Assembly (NCBI GenBank): GCA_905221605.1
Contig: CAJNDS010000146.1
Coordinates: forward strand, 124,001-188,000
Direction: 5' to 3'
Length of the DNA: 64,000 bases
From: Symbiodinium natans
Taxonomy: Eukaryota > Sar > Dinophyceae > Suessiales > Symbiodiniaceae
The position numbers were made by a program, and so were the translations under genes. Below the pieces are notes generated by a model that was not told where the DNA came from, ran no database searches, and was given only the letters and a program-made list of their open reading frames with translations. Shown in pieces: positions 11,439 to 22,503 of this stretch (position 1 is the stretch's first letter; each line of letters starts with the position of its first letter).

Positions 11439-11543
11439 CAGAGACTCCAAAACCCCTTAATTAAGGAATACCCCTTAAATCATAATAGGAACCCTCATAT
11501 GATTTAAGGTATATTCCTTAATTAAGGGGTTTTGGAGTCTCTG
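11439..11543. mobile_element. Palindromic MITE, family F, copy 1
   Basis: Inverted arms CAGAGACTCCAAAACCCCTT / AAGGGGTTTTGGAGTCTCTG around a core with AATAGGAACCCT. It is about 94% similar by eye to copy 2 at 11796-11899. Confidence 0.65.
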
Positions 11544-11605
11544 AGTTGTTCAGGGTTTAGAATTTAGGGTTCAAGGGATTACAGAATTTAGGGTTCAGGA
11601 ATTAG

Positions 11606-11703
11606 GGCTTAGGGCTTAGGGTTTCAGGCTTAGGGCTTAGGGCTTAGGGCTTAGGGCTTAGGGCTTAGGGCTTAGGGCTTAGGGCTTAGGGCTTAGGGTT
11701 TAG
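11606..11703 (+). repeat. GGGCTTA variant array
   Basis: About eleven consecutive GGGCTTA units, a one-base variant of the telomere heptamer, homogenised as a block. A shorter run is at 11348-11402. Confidence 0.9.
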
Positions 11704-11795
11704 GCAAGTTGGTGGCATGACTGAAGTCTTTCCGGAAGCTCCGGGTCCTCCACCGTCAACGCGAAGAGTCTGAGATCTATTTTGGAATCTTTTAC

Positions 11796-11899
11796 CCAGA
11801 GACTCCAAAACCCCTTAATTAAGGAATATCCCTTTAATCATAATAGGAACCCTAATATGATTTAAGGTATATTCCTTAATTAAGGGGTTTTGGAGTCTT
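11796..11899. mobile_element. Palindromic MITE, family F, copy 2
   Basis: Second copy of the element at 11439-11543, followed almost directly by a family-G element (11904-12010). The two copies lie 250 bp apart within GGGCTTA-rich repeats. Confidence 0.65.
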
Positions 11900-12581
11900 C
11901 TATATAGTGTTTTCAAGGGAGAGGGGTTCCAAGGGGAGTATTTTACCCAAGGTTCCCTAAGACTTAGCCCTCATTGAACCTCCCCCCCTCCCTTGAGAAC
12001 CCTATAACTTATGATCAGGGGTTTTTTAGGATAGGGTTGAGGGTTCTTCTTGTGGGTTTAGGGTTTGGGGTTTAGGGTGATAGGACAGACTGCTCTCACA
12101 CATCCAACGCCGCTGGCTTCCTTCCCAGCATTCGTCAAGCCGCAAGCCGCTAGAAATAACGAGCGAGGTTCTGGATACTTGGCGCCTTTAAGACGAAACC
12201 CAAAAGCCCCCTATCCCCTGAACAGTTTCAAAAGAGGAAGTCGGGTGTGTGGCTTAGTTTGCAGGGTTGAGCGCGACTTTTTTGGGTTCTTAACCCTAAG
12301 TCCTGAACCTTCAAACCTTCAATCCACTGAAAACCCCTTTCCCCTAACCCCTAACCCTAAACCCGAACCCCAAACCCTAAATAAACCCAAAACCCTAAAC
12401 CCTAACCCTAGACCCTAGACCCTAGACCCTAAACCCTAGCCCTAAACCCTAAACTCTTACAAACCCTGAACTGAACTCCCCCACCTAGGAGAAGATCAAC
12501 CTCAAACTCCTTGGAGCGAAGGCCGTGGATATTCCTCAGAAAGGCTTTGAGAACTTTAGGGTTTAGGGTTTAGGGTTTAGG

Positions 12582-13295
12582 TTATCTAAGTTCTAAAGAT
12601 ATGTGTTAGTCCACACAACAAAAGTAGGACGACGGCAAAACGACGGAGGGACGACGGTGGGACGACGGAGGGACGATGGTGGGACGACGGAGGGACGAGG
12701 GCAAGACGACGGAGGGACGACGGCAGGATGACGGAGGGACGACGGCAGGACGCCGGGGGGACGACGGGGGGACGACGGGGGGACGACGGGGGGACGACGG
12801 AGGGACGACGGGGGGACGACGGCTGTCGCGCCGTCGTCGAGCCGTCGTCGCGTCGTCGTCGCGCCGTCGTCGCGCCGTCGTCACACCGTCATAAGGCCTA
12901 GTTTAAGCCCAAACTAGGCCTTATTTAGCCCAAACTAGGCCTTATTTCCCGTCATAAGGCCTAGTTTAAGCCCAAACTAGGCCTTATGACGGCGGGGCGA
13001 CGGCGGGGCGACGGCGGGACGACGGCGGGACGACGGCGGGACGACGGCGGGACGACGGCGGGACGACGGCGCGACGACGGCGTGACGACGGCGCGACAGC
13101 CGTCGTCCCCCCGTCGTCACCCCGTCGTCGCGCCATCGCACCCTGTCGTCGCGCCGTCGTCACACCGTCGTCGCCCCGTCGCCACCCCGTCGTCGCGCCG
13201 TCGTCATCCCATCGTCGCCCCGTCAAAGCCCTGACGTCTAGACCCCTCTAGCTGGACTAGAAACCATACCCCACATATCTCTAGAACTTAGATAA
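12582..13295. mobile_element. 714 bp foldback element with GACGACGG satellite arms
   Basis: Terminal inverted repeats of 24 bp (12582-12605 and 13272-13295) match at 23 positions. Inside are tandem GACGACGG-type units running into inverted CCGTCGTC units, a nested palindromic core around 12890-12985 (TAAGGCCTAGTTTAAGCCC and its inverse), then a second direct and inverted set. The element lies inside a TTTAGGG array that continues on both sides. The ORFs here follow the repeat and are not genes. Confidence 0.75.
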
Positions 13296-13370
13296 GGTTT
13301 AGGGTTTAGGGTTTAGGGCTTAGGGCTTAGGGTTGGGGTTTAGGCTTAGGGTTGGAATCATGGGATTTTA

Positions 13371-13473
13371 CCTGAGACCCCTAAGTTGGTACCCCGGGGT
13401 TTAGGTAGTATATACGGGCCGAAGTAGGAGTAACAAAGGGGAGCCCTTGAGGGGTACAACCTTAGGGGTTTCG
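13371..13473. mobile_element. Palindromic MITE-like element
   Basis: CCTGAGACCCCTAAGTTGGTACCCC at the left pairs with GGGGTACAACCTTAGGGGTTTCGAG at the right (shown to 20 bases only where exact). It lies between repeat tracts. Confidence 0.5.
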
Positions 13474-13526
13474 AGTCGTCATCCCCCTGCTGGGAGCTAA
13501 GGGGCAGGCATTGGGGAAGGGACCTC

Positions 13527-13615
13527 CAACCCTAAACCCTAAACCCTATAGGGTTTAGGGTTTAGGGTTTAGGGTTTAGGGTTTACCCTAAACCGCAAAC
13601 CCTAAATCCTAATAA
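13527..13615. repeat. Array with two orientation switches
   Basis: CCCTAAA units meet TTTAGGG units at CCCTATAGGG (about 13549), and TTTAGGG units then meet CCCTAAA at GGGTTTACCCTAAACC (about 13585). Confidence 0.85.
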
Positions 13616-13817
13616 GGTCTCAGGCCTCCTGAATCCTAAGCCCCGAACCCGACCTGGGACCCTCTTTACCTACAGCTTAGTAGGAACTACCCTGAGTTAG
13701 TTCAGGGTTTAGGGTTTAGGGTTTGGAGTTTAAGGTTGAGGGTTTCCCTTATACCTTAATATAGCCCCTTGACACCCTAATAAGAAACCCCCCCCCCCTA
13801 CAAAACAGAAACCCTAC

Positions 13818-14301
13818 TTAAAGAGACCACCAACCAATACAAGGTATAACCCATAGGCAGGCTTCTGCAGTGGAGCGGGGTACCACTCTAAAACCACAGC
13901 TGGAACAGGCTTGGTGGAGGGGCGGGGGGTGGGGGTTTGGGTACTCTTTACTATATCCCCATTGGTATGAAGATCTCACTGACCATCTGGACCTTCCGGA
14001 TGTCCAGAACTGGCCAGCCGCCGTGCCCATTTTTATGATCTCCCATGAGCCATCTACCTCAATTGGGGTGGAACGCCGCCTGACCATGGCAGCCAGCCGC
14101 ACCAAGCTAGTCTTCCTCTTCAAAAAAGGGTTCCAGATGGTCTGTTCCCATCTGGCAAGCAGCAGGCAAAGAGGCTCCCAGGAGGTTTGGAACACTGAGC
14201 GAACCCCACCCGCGGACGGGACGAGCTCTTCAATTTTCCAGAGCTATCCTGAAAAGCAGTATCCTAACCCGTATAAACCCAGACTAAGCCCTCAACCCTA
14301 G
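13818..14301. other. Unique ~480 bp block, open on both strands
   Basis: The plus frame is open for 143 codons (for example WPAAVPIFMISHEPSTSIGV) and the minus frame for 125. Neither resembles a family I know. The block is free of telomere-like repeats and sits between degenerate repeats. It could be a long exon or a relic element. Confidence 0.25.
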
Positions 14302-14868
14302 ACCCTAGACCCTGAACCCTGAACTCTGTACGAGCTGCGCCAACCCTGACCCCCAAGCTCTTGCGCTTTCAGGGGAAATAATGTACGAAGACTAGAGATA
14401 GAATGCCAACATACTCGTTTTCGCCAACGCTACGTCTTAAGGCCTAACCCCCAAACCCTGAACTATACTTGAATTCCAACAACTTTGGGCACAGTGACTC
14501 CGAGCCCCATACCTGAGACCCTGAACCCTCAACTCTAAACCCTAAACCCTCAACCCTAAACCCTCAACCCTAAACCCTGAACCAGGAACCCTAAAACGAA
14601 CTCGAGTTGGATTCCAGGAGCCCTTCTCAAGCACCCAAACCCCAAGCTAGGATGGGCTTTGAGGCCGTAGAACCTCCAAAATCAACCCCGTATAAATGGT
14701 TTAGGGTTTATAGGGTTTAGAATCCCCCTGATCAACCCTAGAAAGGGCTTCTAAGGAGAACCAGCAGACAGCAATCAGTCACATGCCCAGATGGTTACAA
14801 CTTCTCGATTCCGATTCCCCCCAGCGATTGCAAGCAACGCAGACAAAATGCTGTGTCTTCAGGGTTCG

Positions 14869-15001
14869 CCCTAAACCCTAAACCCTAAACCCTAAACCCT
14901 AAACCCTAAACCCTAAACCCTAAACCCTAAACCCTAAACCCTAAACCCTAAACCCTAAACCCTAAACCCTATTGCATAATCCCTAAACCCTATTGCATAA
15001 T
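14869..15001 (-). repeat. CCCTAAA array with duplicated edge
   Basis: About 14 perfect units. At the right edge CCCTATTGCATAAT occurs twice (14967-14980, 14988-15001) around one extra heptamer. Confidence 0.9.
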
Positions 15002-15029
15002 AATGAGCCCATCCTGGAGGCCCTGCAAA

Positions 15030-15095
15030 CCCTAAGAGAAGCGTCGCTTCTTGGAAGAGGCGGTTTCGGATGGCTTTCCGCCGCTCCTGCCTCGG
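15030..15095 (-). CDS. Candidate exon, strand uncertain
   Basis: After GAGGCAG the minus frame reads ERRKAIRNRLFQEATLL. The plus strand reads KRRFLEEAVSDGFPP. Both look coding; the minus call follows the other genes. The block lies between a CCCTAAA array on the left and a TTTAGGG array on the right. Confidence 0.3.
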
Positions 15096-15104
15096 TTTGG
15101 GTGT

Positions 15105-15262
15105 AAGGGTTTAGGGTTTAGGGCTAGGGTTTAGGGTTTAGGGTTTAGGGTTTAGGGTTTAGGGTTTAGGGTTTGGGGTTTAGGGTTTAGGGTTTAGGGT
15201 CTAGGGTCTAGGGTTTAGGGTTTAGGGTTTAGGGTTGAGGGTTGAGGGTTTAGGGTTTAGGG
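15105..15262 (+). repeat. TTTAGGG array with TTGAGGG and TCTAGGG units
   Basis: About 22 units; the variant units are paired rather than scattered. Confidence 0.9.
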
Positions 15263-15823
15263 GTAGCATGCTGCGGTTTATGGTTTTGGGGTTATCGGTG
15301 CTCTGTCTGCCATTTCGTCATACTGGTACCCGACAATGACCCAAAAACCTTGAGTAAGGCCCTGAACCAACCAAGCAACCATATGGGTGGGTGTCAAAAC
15401 TATGATCCCTTTTGGGGTGCCATAAATACTAGGTGCCGTATTACAGTAGGGATCCAAGAAGGGGCCAGAACTTTGACAACCACCCAGATTCATGGCCAAA
15501 TTCATGGCCAAACAAGTAGTTTCTCCATGGATGCTCACGAAAAACCTCCCGTACCGTGTAAAAGGGACTCCCCAAAACAACACAACTTCCAAGACTTTTC
15601 CCGAAACCCTCATACCCGCACCCAAACACCCTAAACCCTGCTAACCCAGGTACATGTGTCATGAAACCCTACACCGTCAACCCCAAACCCTAAACCCTAA
15701 TGGCCTAAACCGTAAACCCTAAACCCTAAGCCCCTGGGCCTAGACCCTAAAGCCTTGGCAGTCGGGTTGTGGTGCTCTCTGTTTCGGCCTCCTCTCTGTG
15801 CATCTCACTGTGTGCGCCCATAC

Positions 15824-16004
15824 CGTTTAGGGTTAGGGTTTAGGGTTTAGGGTTTAGGGTTTAGGGTTTAGGGTTTAGGGTTTAGGGTTTAGGGTTTAGG
15901 GCTTAGGGTTTAGGGTTTAGGGTTTAGGGTTTAGGGTTTAGGGTTTAGGGTTTAGGGTTTAGGGTTTAGGGTTGAGGGTTGAGGGTTGAGGGTTGAGGGT
16001 TTAG
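15824..16004 (+). repeat. Long TTTAGGG array ending in TTGAGGG units
   Basis: About 21 mostly perfect units followed by four TTGAGGG units. Degenerate TTTAGGG-like sequence extends to about 16200. Confidence 0.92.
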
Positions 16005-17059
16005 GACCCTCAAGCCTACAGGCGCGCTGTAGGGTTTATGAGGTTTATGGGGCTTAGGGGGTTTAGGGATGTAGTTTGTAGGGTTTAGGGTTCATGAGGT
16101 TAATTGGGGATTAGGGATTTTAGGGTTTTAGGGGATGTGTTTTAGGATTTTAGGGTTCTAGGGCTTAGGGTTCAGGGCTGTGGTTTATAGGGTTTATTCT
16201 GGCTCGCAGGGCTTCGAAGGATCACAAGGTCGTGCGCTTGCAGGGTTACATCTTTAAGCACCCCCTAACACCCCTTAACCGACATTTCTGCATCCATAGC
16301 CAGACCCTGCAGGTAGGACCTGAACACACTAAGATTGGGCCCCTAACAACCCTAACGAGGGCGTAGGGTTTTTAGGGTAAGGTCTAGGTTTAGGGTGTAG
16401 TACAGACATGAAATGGGGCCCACAAACCTCCTTTCCACCCTCATATGAACCAAAGGAAGGAATTCAACTCAGCTGCTGCGCGGCGCGCCGTTGCCTGTGA
16501 CAATCTCATGCTGCGTGGACGATCACCAACCCTGAGCCCTCATCTGAAGGTTCTGAGTATGGGCCCTTAATTCGAGTCCCTTGATACAGAACGCTTAAAC
16601 ACACTAGATATGAGGGCCCATACTTCGGATCATGGCTTGGAATGTAGCTCTACCCTAAGCTCCAAGCCCCTTAAGCCCTAAACACCCTTAACCCTGAACC
16701 CTAAGCCCTAAACTCCTTAAACCCTAAACCCTAAATCCTAAATCCTAAACCCTAATCCCTAGCCCTAAACCCTAAACCCCCTAAAGATCCCCCCCCCCCC
16801 AAACAAAAAAAAAAAACAAAAGAAATAGACTCTCATGGGCCGACGGAATTCGGACTCACCCGCACAAAGGCAGCCCCCGCACCTACGACTCACTAAAACG
16901 TGCCCTGGTGCTGAACGGCCTTGATAAGGGGATTAGGGTTTAGGATTTAGGGTTTAGGGGTTTAGGGGTTTAGGGTTTAAAAGGGTGGATGTTAGCTGAA
17001 CCCTCAACCGATAACAGGCCCTGAACCCTGAATCTTTCCAAACGTGAAACAAGACTAAA

Positions 17060-17125
17060 CCCCTTACAGGCGGGCGCTTTCCGAAGGAGGGTTCGGAAAC
17101 GGAGTGCGGAGCTCCCCTGACACAA
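17060..17125 (-). CDS. Candidate exon, unidentified
   Basis: After GTGTCAG the minus frame reads GSSALRFRTLLRKAPACK. A second candidate (ADPASSDPASRALHRR, after CTCCAG) lies at about 17470-17420 on the same strand. Neither is linked by phase. Confidence 0.3.
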
Positions 17126-17195
17126 GGCGGCTTCAGGGTTTAAGGTATAGGGTTTAGGGTTTAGGGCTTAGGGTGTAGACCAAGTACTTGGGCTA

Positions 17196-17410
17196 AAACC
17201 TAAACCCTAAACCCTAAACCCTAAACCCTAAACCCTAAACCCTAAACCCTAAACCCTAAACCCTAAACCCTAAACCCTAAACCCTAAACCCTAAACCCTA
17301 AACCCTAAACCCTAACCCTAACACCCTAAACCCTAAACCCTAAACCCTAAACCCTAAACCCTAAACCCTAAACCCTAAACCCTAAACCCTAAACCCTAAA
17401 CCCTAAACCC
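17196..17410 (-). repeat. Long CCCTAAA array
   Basis: About 30 units with one short irregularity (CCCTAACCCTAACACCCTAAA) near 17310. Among the longest pure arrays here. Confidence 0.93.
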
Positions 17411-17910
17411 ATGCCTCCTGTGTAGGGCCCTGGAGGCGGGATCGGATGAGGCCGGATCGGCCTGGAGATGGACGTTGAGGGGATTTGGGGGGGCGCTCTG
17501 AAGGATTAGGGATTAGGGTTTAGGGTTTAGGATTTGGGGGGGGGGGGGGGGGGCTTTAGGTGCTCAATTAGGTGGATTCAGGGGTTTAGGGTTTAGGGTT
17601 TAGGGTCTAGGGTTTAGGGGGCTGCTTAGAGGTTTGGGTTTAGGGGTTCGCGTAGGGGGTTTTGGTGGGTTTCAGATGGACATCGCTCCCTGTAGAGCCC
17701 GCCCACTAAAACCCGAACCCTAAACCCAGCAAAGAACCCTGGGCCCTAAACCTTGGGATGTTCTCCCTTATAGTAACACTACAGTCCTTCATGGGGACTA
17801 TAGCTCTAATCCCCATAAAGGACTGCCAGTACAAGGGGCAGCATCTCAAACCCACTAAAAGCCTCTCAGCTTGATGCGCACATCTCAACAAACCTCGAGA
17901 AATGGGCCTA

Positions 17911-17991
17911 CAACCCTAAACCCTAAACCCTAAACCCTAAACCCTAAACCCTAAACCCTAAACCCTAAACCCTAAACCCTAAACCCTAAAC
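17911..17991 (-). repeat. CCCTAAA array
   Basis: Eleven perfect units, followed 100 bp later by a TTTAGGG array at 18090-18149 with a candidate exon between them. Confidence 0.9.
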
Positions 17992-18215
17992 GCCAACTCC
18001 CTCCCTCCAAAGCCCGTGTTGCCTCGACGGCGCCCGGCGCACCTGGATCCGATACTTCCTCCGGCTGAGTTCACGTCTTGAATTGTCGGTTAAGGGTTTA
18101 GGGTTTAGGGTTTAGGGTTTAGGGTTTAGGGTTTAGGGTTTAGGGTTTGGCAGCGGCGATTTCTGGCCGATTGGAGTTCAGAGGGTTTAGAAAATCCGGT
18201 TCATTCAGGATAGCT

Positions 18216-18342
18216 CACTTGGAGGTTCAGGGCACTTCCTTCCCCAATAATAGCTGTACTTATATCCGAACTATAACCATATTAGGGTTCTGAGGCTTAT
18301 ATAAGTTGGTTAATTATGCGAGACCTTGTACCCTGAAGATCA
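18216..18342. mobile_element. Palindromic MITE, family A, diverged
   Basis: ACTTGGAGGTTCAGGG left end, internal AACTATAACCATATTAGGG. The right arm is weak. Confidence 0.5.
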
Positions 18343-19314
18343 GGCACGGATGTGTTAGGGCCGAGGGCTTAGCGTCCAGGGCTGAGGATGGTTTAGGGTT
18401 CACGGCTTACAACTTTACACGCGAAAAGTTCGGGGTTTAAACCATGAACCCTGCAGCCTAAACACTAAACCCTAAACTCTAAACTCTGAACTCTAAACCC
18501 TAAACCCTCAACCCTCAACCCTGACCTCTAAGAATCCGAAGGATGCCTTCAGGGTCTTCTCCGGCGGCGAAAACTCTTTCTACAGGCATGATGAAAGAAT
18601 TTGACTCTGCATTCTCGAGCCGAAGGAACCCGCAACGCGCCCCAAAGCTTCCCACTTCTGCGGATCGAAGCCTAAGGTTACTAAAAACTACACGCTGAAC
18701 CTAGGAGCAAGTCCCCAAAAGCCCTAAACCCTAAACCTTTGTACTCTAAACCCTAAACCCTAACACCGAAACCTAAACAAATGACCACAAAGTCGAGGTG
18801 TCCAGCAGAAAGGGCTCGGCAACTTCCCGTTGCCCTTCGCCGCAACGCGCCATTGCTGGAAACCTCCCTAACTTGCTTCAGGTTTAGTGTGTAGGGCTCA
18901 TGGTTTAGGGTTTAGGGTTTAGGGTTTAGGGGTTTAGGGTTTAGGATTTAGGGTGAGTTTCTCCTCTAAACGATGGTCGCCCTTTTGCAATGTTCAGGAT
19001 ACCCCCATACAGCCATCCTGATGTAGGGAACTACCCGTGTGGGGCTGCCAGGCAGGACGTCCCTCATCCGCTTGTGGTCCTTCACTTCTCACTTCAGTTT
19101 CAGAGGTTTCGTCGGGTTTCAGAGGTTTCGTCAGGAGGGTTTCAGAAGTTATCCCTCAGGGTTTAGCATTTTAGGGTTTCGGGTTGAGGTGCCTAAGCGC
19201 TAAACGAAACAAAGCTAAATCTAAACCCTAAACCGTAAGGAAGCCTCTGGTTTAGGGTTTAGGGTTTAGGGTTAGGGTTTAGAGTTTAGGGTTTAGGGTT
19301 TAGGGTTTAGGGAA

Positions 19315-19420
19315 ATCCCTTGCACTTCGTCCGGTCGGGTGCCGGCTCTACAAAGCTTCTGGTGTTGGCGAGCGCGGCGCCAAGTCTGGTCGATACAAAG
19401 CCGAGGGCGTAGGGTGTGTT
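19315..19420 (-). CDS. Candidate exon, strand uncertain
   Basis: The minus frame reads YALGFVSTRLGAALANTRSF then VEPAPDRTK. The plus strand reads RLYKASGVGERGAKSGRYKA. The block is bordered by TTTAGGG repeats on both sides. No partner exon linked. Confidence 0.3.
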
Positions 19421-19470
19421 GGAGTTCACTGTGGGGAGGGGGGGGGGGTGCTTGGAACTCCAGGATCCAT

Positions 19471-19588
19471 AGTTTAGGTTTAGGGTTTAGGGTTTAGGGT
19501 TTAGGGTTTAGGGTTTAGGGTTTAGGGTTTAGGGTTTAGGGTTTAGGGTTTAGGGTTTAGGGTTTAGGGTTTAGGGTTTAGGGTTTAG
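19471..19588 (+). repeat. TTTAGGG array
   Basis: About 16 perfect units, preceded by a run of G (19433-19449). Confidence 0.92.
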
Positions 19589-19704
19589 AATCAGTAAAGC
19601 TGGAGTATAAACAGTCGCAAAGAACAGCTCGACATGTTTAGGGCTTGGGGATCCTAGGGGTTTGTAGGCGAACATGCGGTGAGGGTTCCGAATGATGATC
19701 CGAG

Positions 19705-19835
19705 TACCCTAAACCCTAAACCCTAAACCCTAAACCCTAAACCCTAAACCCTAAACCCTAAACCCTAAACCCTAAACCCTAAACCCTAGACCCTAGACCC
19801 TAGACCCTAGACCCTAGACCTTAAACCCTAAGCCT
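19705..19835 (-). repeat. CCCTAAA array with CCCTAGA block
   Basis: About twelve perfect units followed by five CCCTAGA units. The opposite array begins at 19909. Confidence 0.92.
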
Positions 19836-19908
19836 AAAATAGTTTTCTGGGATGCCATACTGCCCTCACCCGTGCTGCTAGCCAGCACAGAAGAAAGGCC
19901 CAAAGAAG

Positions 19909-20018
19909 CTAGGGTTTAGGGTTTAGGGTTTAGGGTTTAGGGTTTAGGGTTTAGGGTTTAGGGTTTAGGGTTTAGGGTTTAGGGTTTATTGTTTAGGGTC
20001 TAGGGTTTAGGGTTACAT
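19909..20018 (+). repeat. TTTAGGG array
   Basis: About 14 units; one TTTATTG irregularity near 19987. A poly-A run of about 26 lies further right at 20276-20302. Confidence 0.92.
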
Positions 20019-20271
20019 GATGCGAAGGACAGCTGCAGTTGGGTTGCCTAGAATAAGAGGGGTACCCTTGTTGTCCTACAGGGGTTTACAAGAGAACCAG
20101 AACCCTGACAAAGGGAATTGGGGCCTGCCCCCGAAATCCCAGATTACAAATGAACTTATAACCCAATTACATCCATGTTCGGGTACTTAAGGGCCCTATA
20201 AGTGGGTTATAGCTTGCATTGAGTGAAGGACAGCTGCAGTTTCAAGAGTTTCGATTCTTTCTACAAGCCTC

Positions 20272-20303
<32 letters not shown>

Positions 20304-20549
20304 GACTTACAACAAGAGACTTACCATCGGCACACTGCCCACCTAAAACTCACTCGATGGAGGGTTGCTATGGCCCTAACCCTCAACGCTTAGGGTCTAG
20401 AGACTTTCGGCTTTAGGGTTTTAGGGTTTAGGGTTTAGGGTCTAAGAGTTTAGGCTTTAGGGTTTGGGCTTTAGGGTTTAGGTGTTTTCGGGGAGTGTTG
20501 TTGTTGACTGGGGGCTTCGGGGTTTGAGGGTCTAGGAGTTTGAGGGTCT

Positions 20550-20665
20550 AGGAGTTTGCATACTGTTGGCCGAAATGGCTCATCGTGCGAGGCTGAATTA
20601 ATTTCATGCAACCTTCATGGGTTCGCCTGCTGTGTCGCTGCAGTTGGCCAATCGGAAACTCGAGA
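20550..20665 (-). CDS. Candidate terminal exon, unidentified
   Basis: After ACTGCAG the minus frame reads RHSRRTHEGCMKLIQPRT then MSHFGQQYANS and a stop. The adjoining 20930-21050 block is also open on the minus strand (YARQQLSLKTRAARLQRR). No homologue recognised. Confidence 0.32.
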
Positions 20666-21421
20666 ATCCCTGTAGAACTAGAAACCCCACAACCTAAACC
20701 CTAAACCCTAAACCCTAAATCTTCAGGGTATGTGCAGCCATCTTAAGTTCCGAAGCCACCTACTTCCCTACTAAAAGTAAAGGTTTAGAACTGAGGGTAC
20801 AAAGCACCACAGCCCAAGAATTTAGGGCTTGGGGTGTTGGATTTAGGGCATCTGATTTAGAGTTACACGATACACTAAACCCTAAACCCTAAACCCCGCC
20901 CATTTTTTCGCCAAGTCCTCCACGTCTCTGAAGCCTCGCTGCCCTTGTTTTAAGACTCAACTGCTGTCGGGCGTAGCTGTGCGGGCTGTGATTCAAGGCC
21001 AGACCAGCAGGGGGTGTTCTAGGCTTCGACCGGAGCTTTCTCTGAGTTGGGGGATCCTGAACCCGAAGCTCTAAACCCTAAACCCTAGACCCTAGACCCT
21101 AAACCCTCAACCCTCAACCCGAAACCCGTTTTGCTTCCCAGAGAAGAAGCATATCTCTAGTTATGAGGAGTGGGGGACTGCGAGTGTTTCAGGGTTTGGG
21201 GGTTGGGGCTTCGGGTTCTCGGGTTCAAGGGTTTAGGGCATAGGATTTAGGGTTGCAACGGGGGATTCGGGTAGGTATGGCTATGAGAGCTATAGTTATG
21301 AGCGCTTATGGCCTTCTTAAACCCTAAACCCTAAACCCTAAACCCTAGGGTGCTTACAACCTTCCTTGTAACTAGATACTGAGGGCTGGCGGACAGCTCT
21401 TCCTGCAGGGGTGTTGACGTG

Positions 21422-21476
21422 TAGGGTTTAGGGTTTAGGGTTTAGGGTTTAGGGTTTAGGGTTTAGGGTTTAGGGT

Positions 21477-21508
<32 letters not shown>

Positions 21509-21570
21509 GCTTGAGGGTTGAGGGTTGAGGGTTGAGGGTTTAGGGTTTAGGGTTGAGGGTTTAGGGTTTA
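21422..21570 (+). repeat. TTTAGGG array with TTGAGGG block
   Basis: Eight standard units, then about ten TTGAGGG units, then standard units again. Confidence 0.92.
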
Positions 21571-21620
21571 CCCTGCAACCATCCAAGAACAGAAGGGTGC
21601 CCGGATGTTTGGTTAAATGT

Positions 21621-21726
21621 CTTAGGGTAGATACATGGCCCCTTAGTATGGGCCCTTAAATGCCCCCTTCTATACCCCAAAAGGAGGTCAGGGACCATAG
21701 TAAGGGCCCACGAACCTACCCTTAGA
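21621..21726. mobile_element. Family B element
   Basis: Arms CTTAGGGTAGATACATGGCC and their inverse ending CGAACCTACCCTTAG, around GGTATAGA-like core. Further copies or halves: 16551-16630, 31738-31815, 45623-45755, 54689-54772 and 55957-56050. Confidence 0.55.
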
Positions 21727-21846
21727 TAATGGGGCTAACAGGCATCCTATCTTTAACATCGTGCAGTACCAAGCTTTTCACTGCAGATCCGTGGATGTGG
21801 GGTAGCAATCCTTCAATGCTTCCTCAAACGATCTGATCTGGCCTCA

Positions 21847-22233
21847 CTAGCCTGTGAAAAAAGAGCTGAGGATAAGCACAGAGTCGTGCTTCTTCCGTTC
21901 TTCGCACTTTTGCACAGCGTGGTGGCAAAAGAGGTGCTGGCTACTGCGCTTGCAACTGCAAAGGCTGGACTGGTAGCTGTAGTAGCAATCACCGCAGTGC
22001 ATCCAGACAGGCCAGAGAGTTTCTGACCGAATGTGCAAGTCACATTGTTTGTGCTCAAAATCGGAGAGATTGCCGCCCGTGTGCTGAACGCAGTGCTGCA
22101 ACAGATCCTTACTCCAGAACTACATGGTCGTCATAGAAACGGCACTGCACCGGTCATCACACACACCCACAAAGACATGGTAAACTGTGGCCGTAATACC
22201 CATGAGCCCTACAATTCGAAGCCTCAAGCCTAA
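21847..22233 (-). CDS. Cys/His-rich coding-like region with an in-frame stop
   Basis: The minus frame carries many Cys and His residues in a zinc-finger-like pattern: QHCVQHTGG, EHKQCDLHI, WMHCGDCYYSY, LCSCKR, LFCHHAVQKCEER. Upstream the frame continues (VCDDRCSAVSMTTM) but is broken by one TAG. It may be a degenerate zinc-binding protein, a spliced gene with unseen boundaries, or chance composition. There are no telomere-like repeats across about 780 bp (21725-22503), unusual for this window. Confidence 0.28.
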
Positions 22234-22289
22234 AAGAAACCTACAGCCCATGCAAAGCATGAATTGACATTCCTACACCCAAGACTTAG

Positions 22290-22503
22290 TTGTCCAGTAA
22301 CCTGGGAGAACTAAAGGTTAACCTTTGGGACCATAAGGGGAAAAAAAGGTTCAAGGTTTACCTACTCTACTACTCGGAAGACCCCGAAGCCACAGACCTG
22401 TCCCGCACACCGGGGCGGCGCCACGCTGCTGTGTCTGAAAGATCCTACGTCTACAAGGTCAAGGCCTACGCGGGCATTTCCCAAAGTCAAGGTTCCAAGC
22501 GAT
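22290..22503 (+). CDS. Open block with coding-like composition, plus strand
   Basis: The plus frame reads KKRFKVYLLYYSEDPEATD then, further on, SYVYKVKAYAGIS with GC-ending Lys, Val and Tyr codons. It runs into TTTAGGG repeats at 22503. It is the best plus-strand candidate in the window; the antisense is partly open too. Unrecognised. Confidence 0.25.

Noticed and set aside
12606-13234. Arg/Asp-rich and Pro/Val-rich ORFs on both strands
   Set aside because: They follow the GACGACGG satellite of the foldback element, open in several frames at once.
15278-15634. Overlapping ORFs of 94-115 codons on both strands
   Set aside because: The block contains an imperfect inverted repeat (about 15378-15497, GGGTGGGTGTCAAAACTATG and a diverged inverse), so openness on both strands probably reflects a MITE-like element. 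I could not support a gene.
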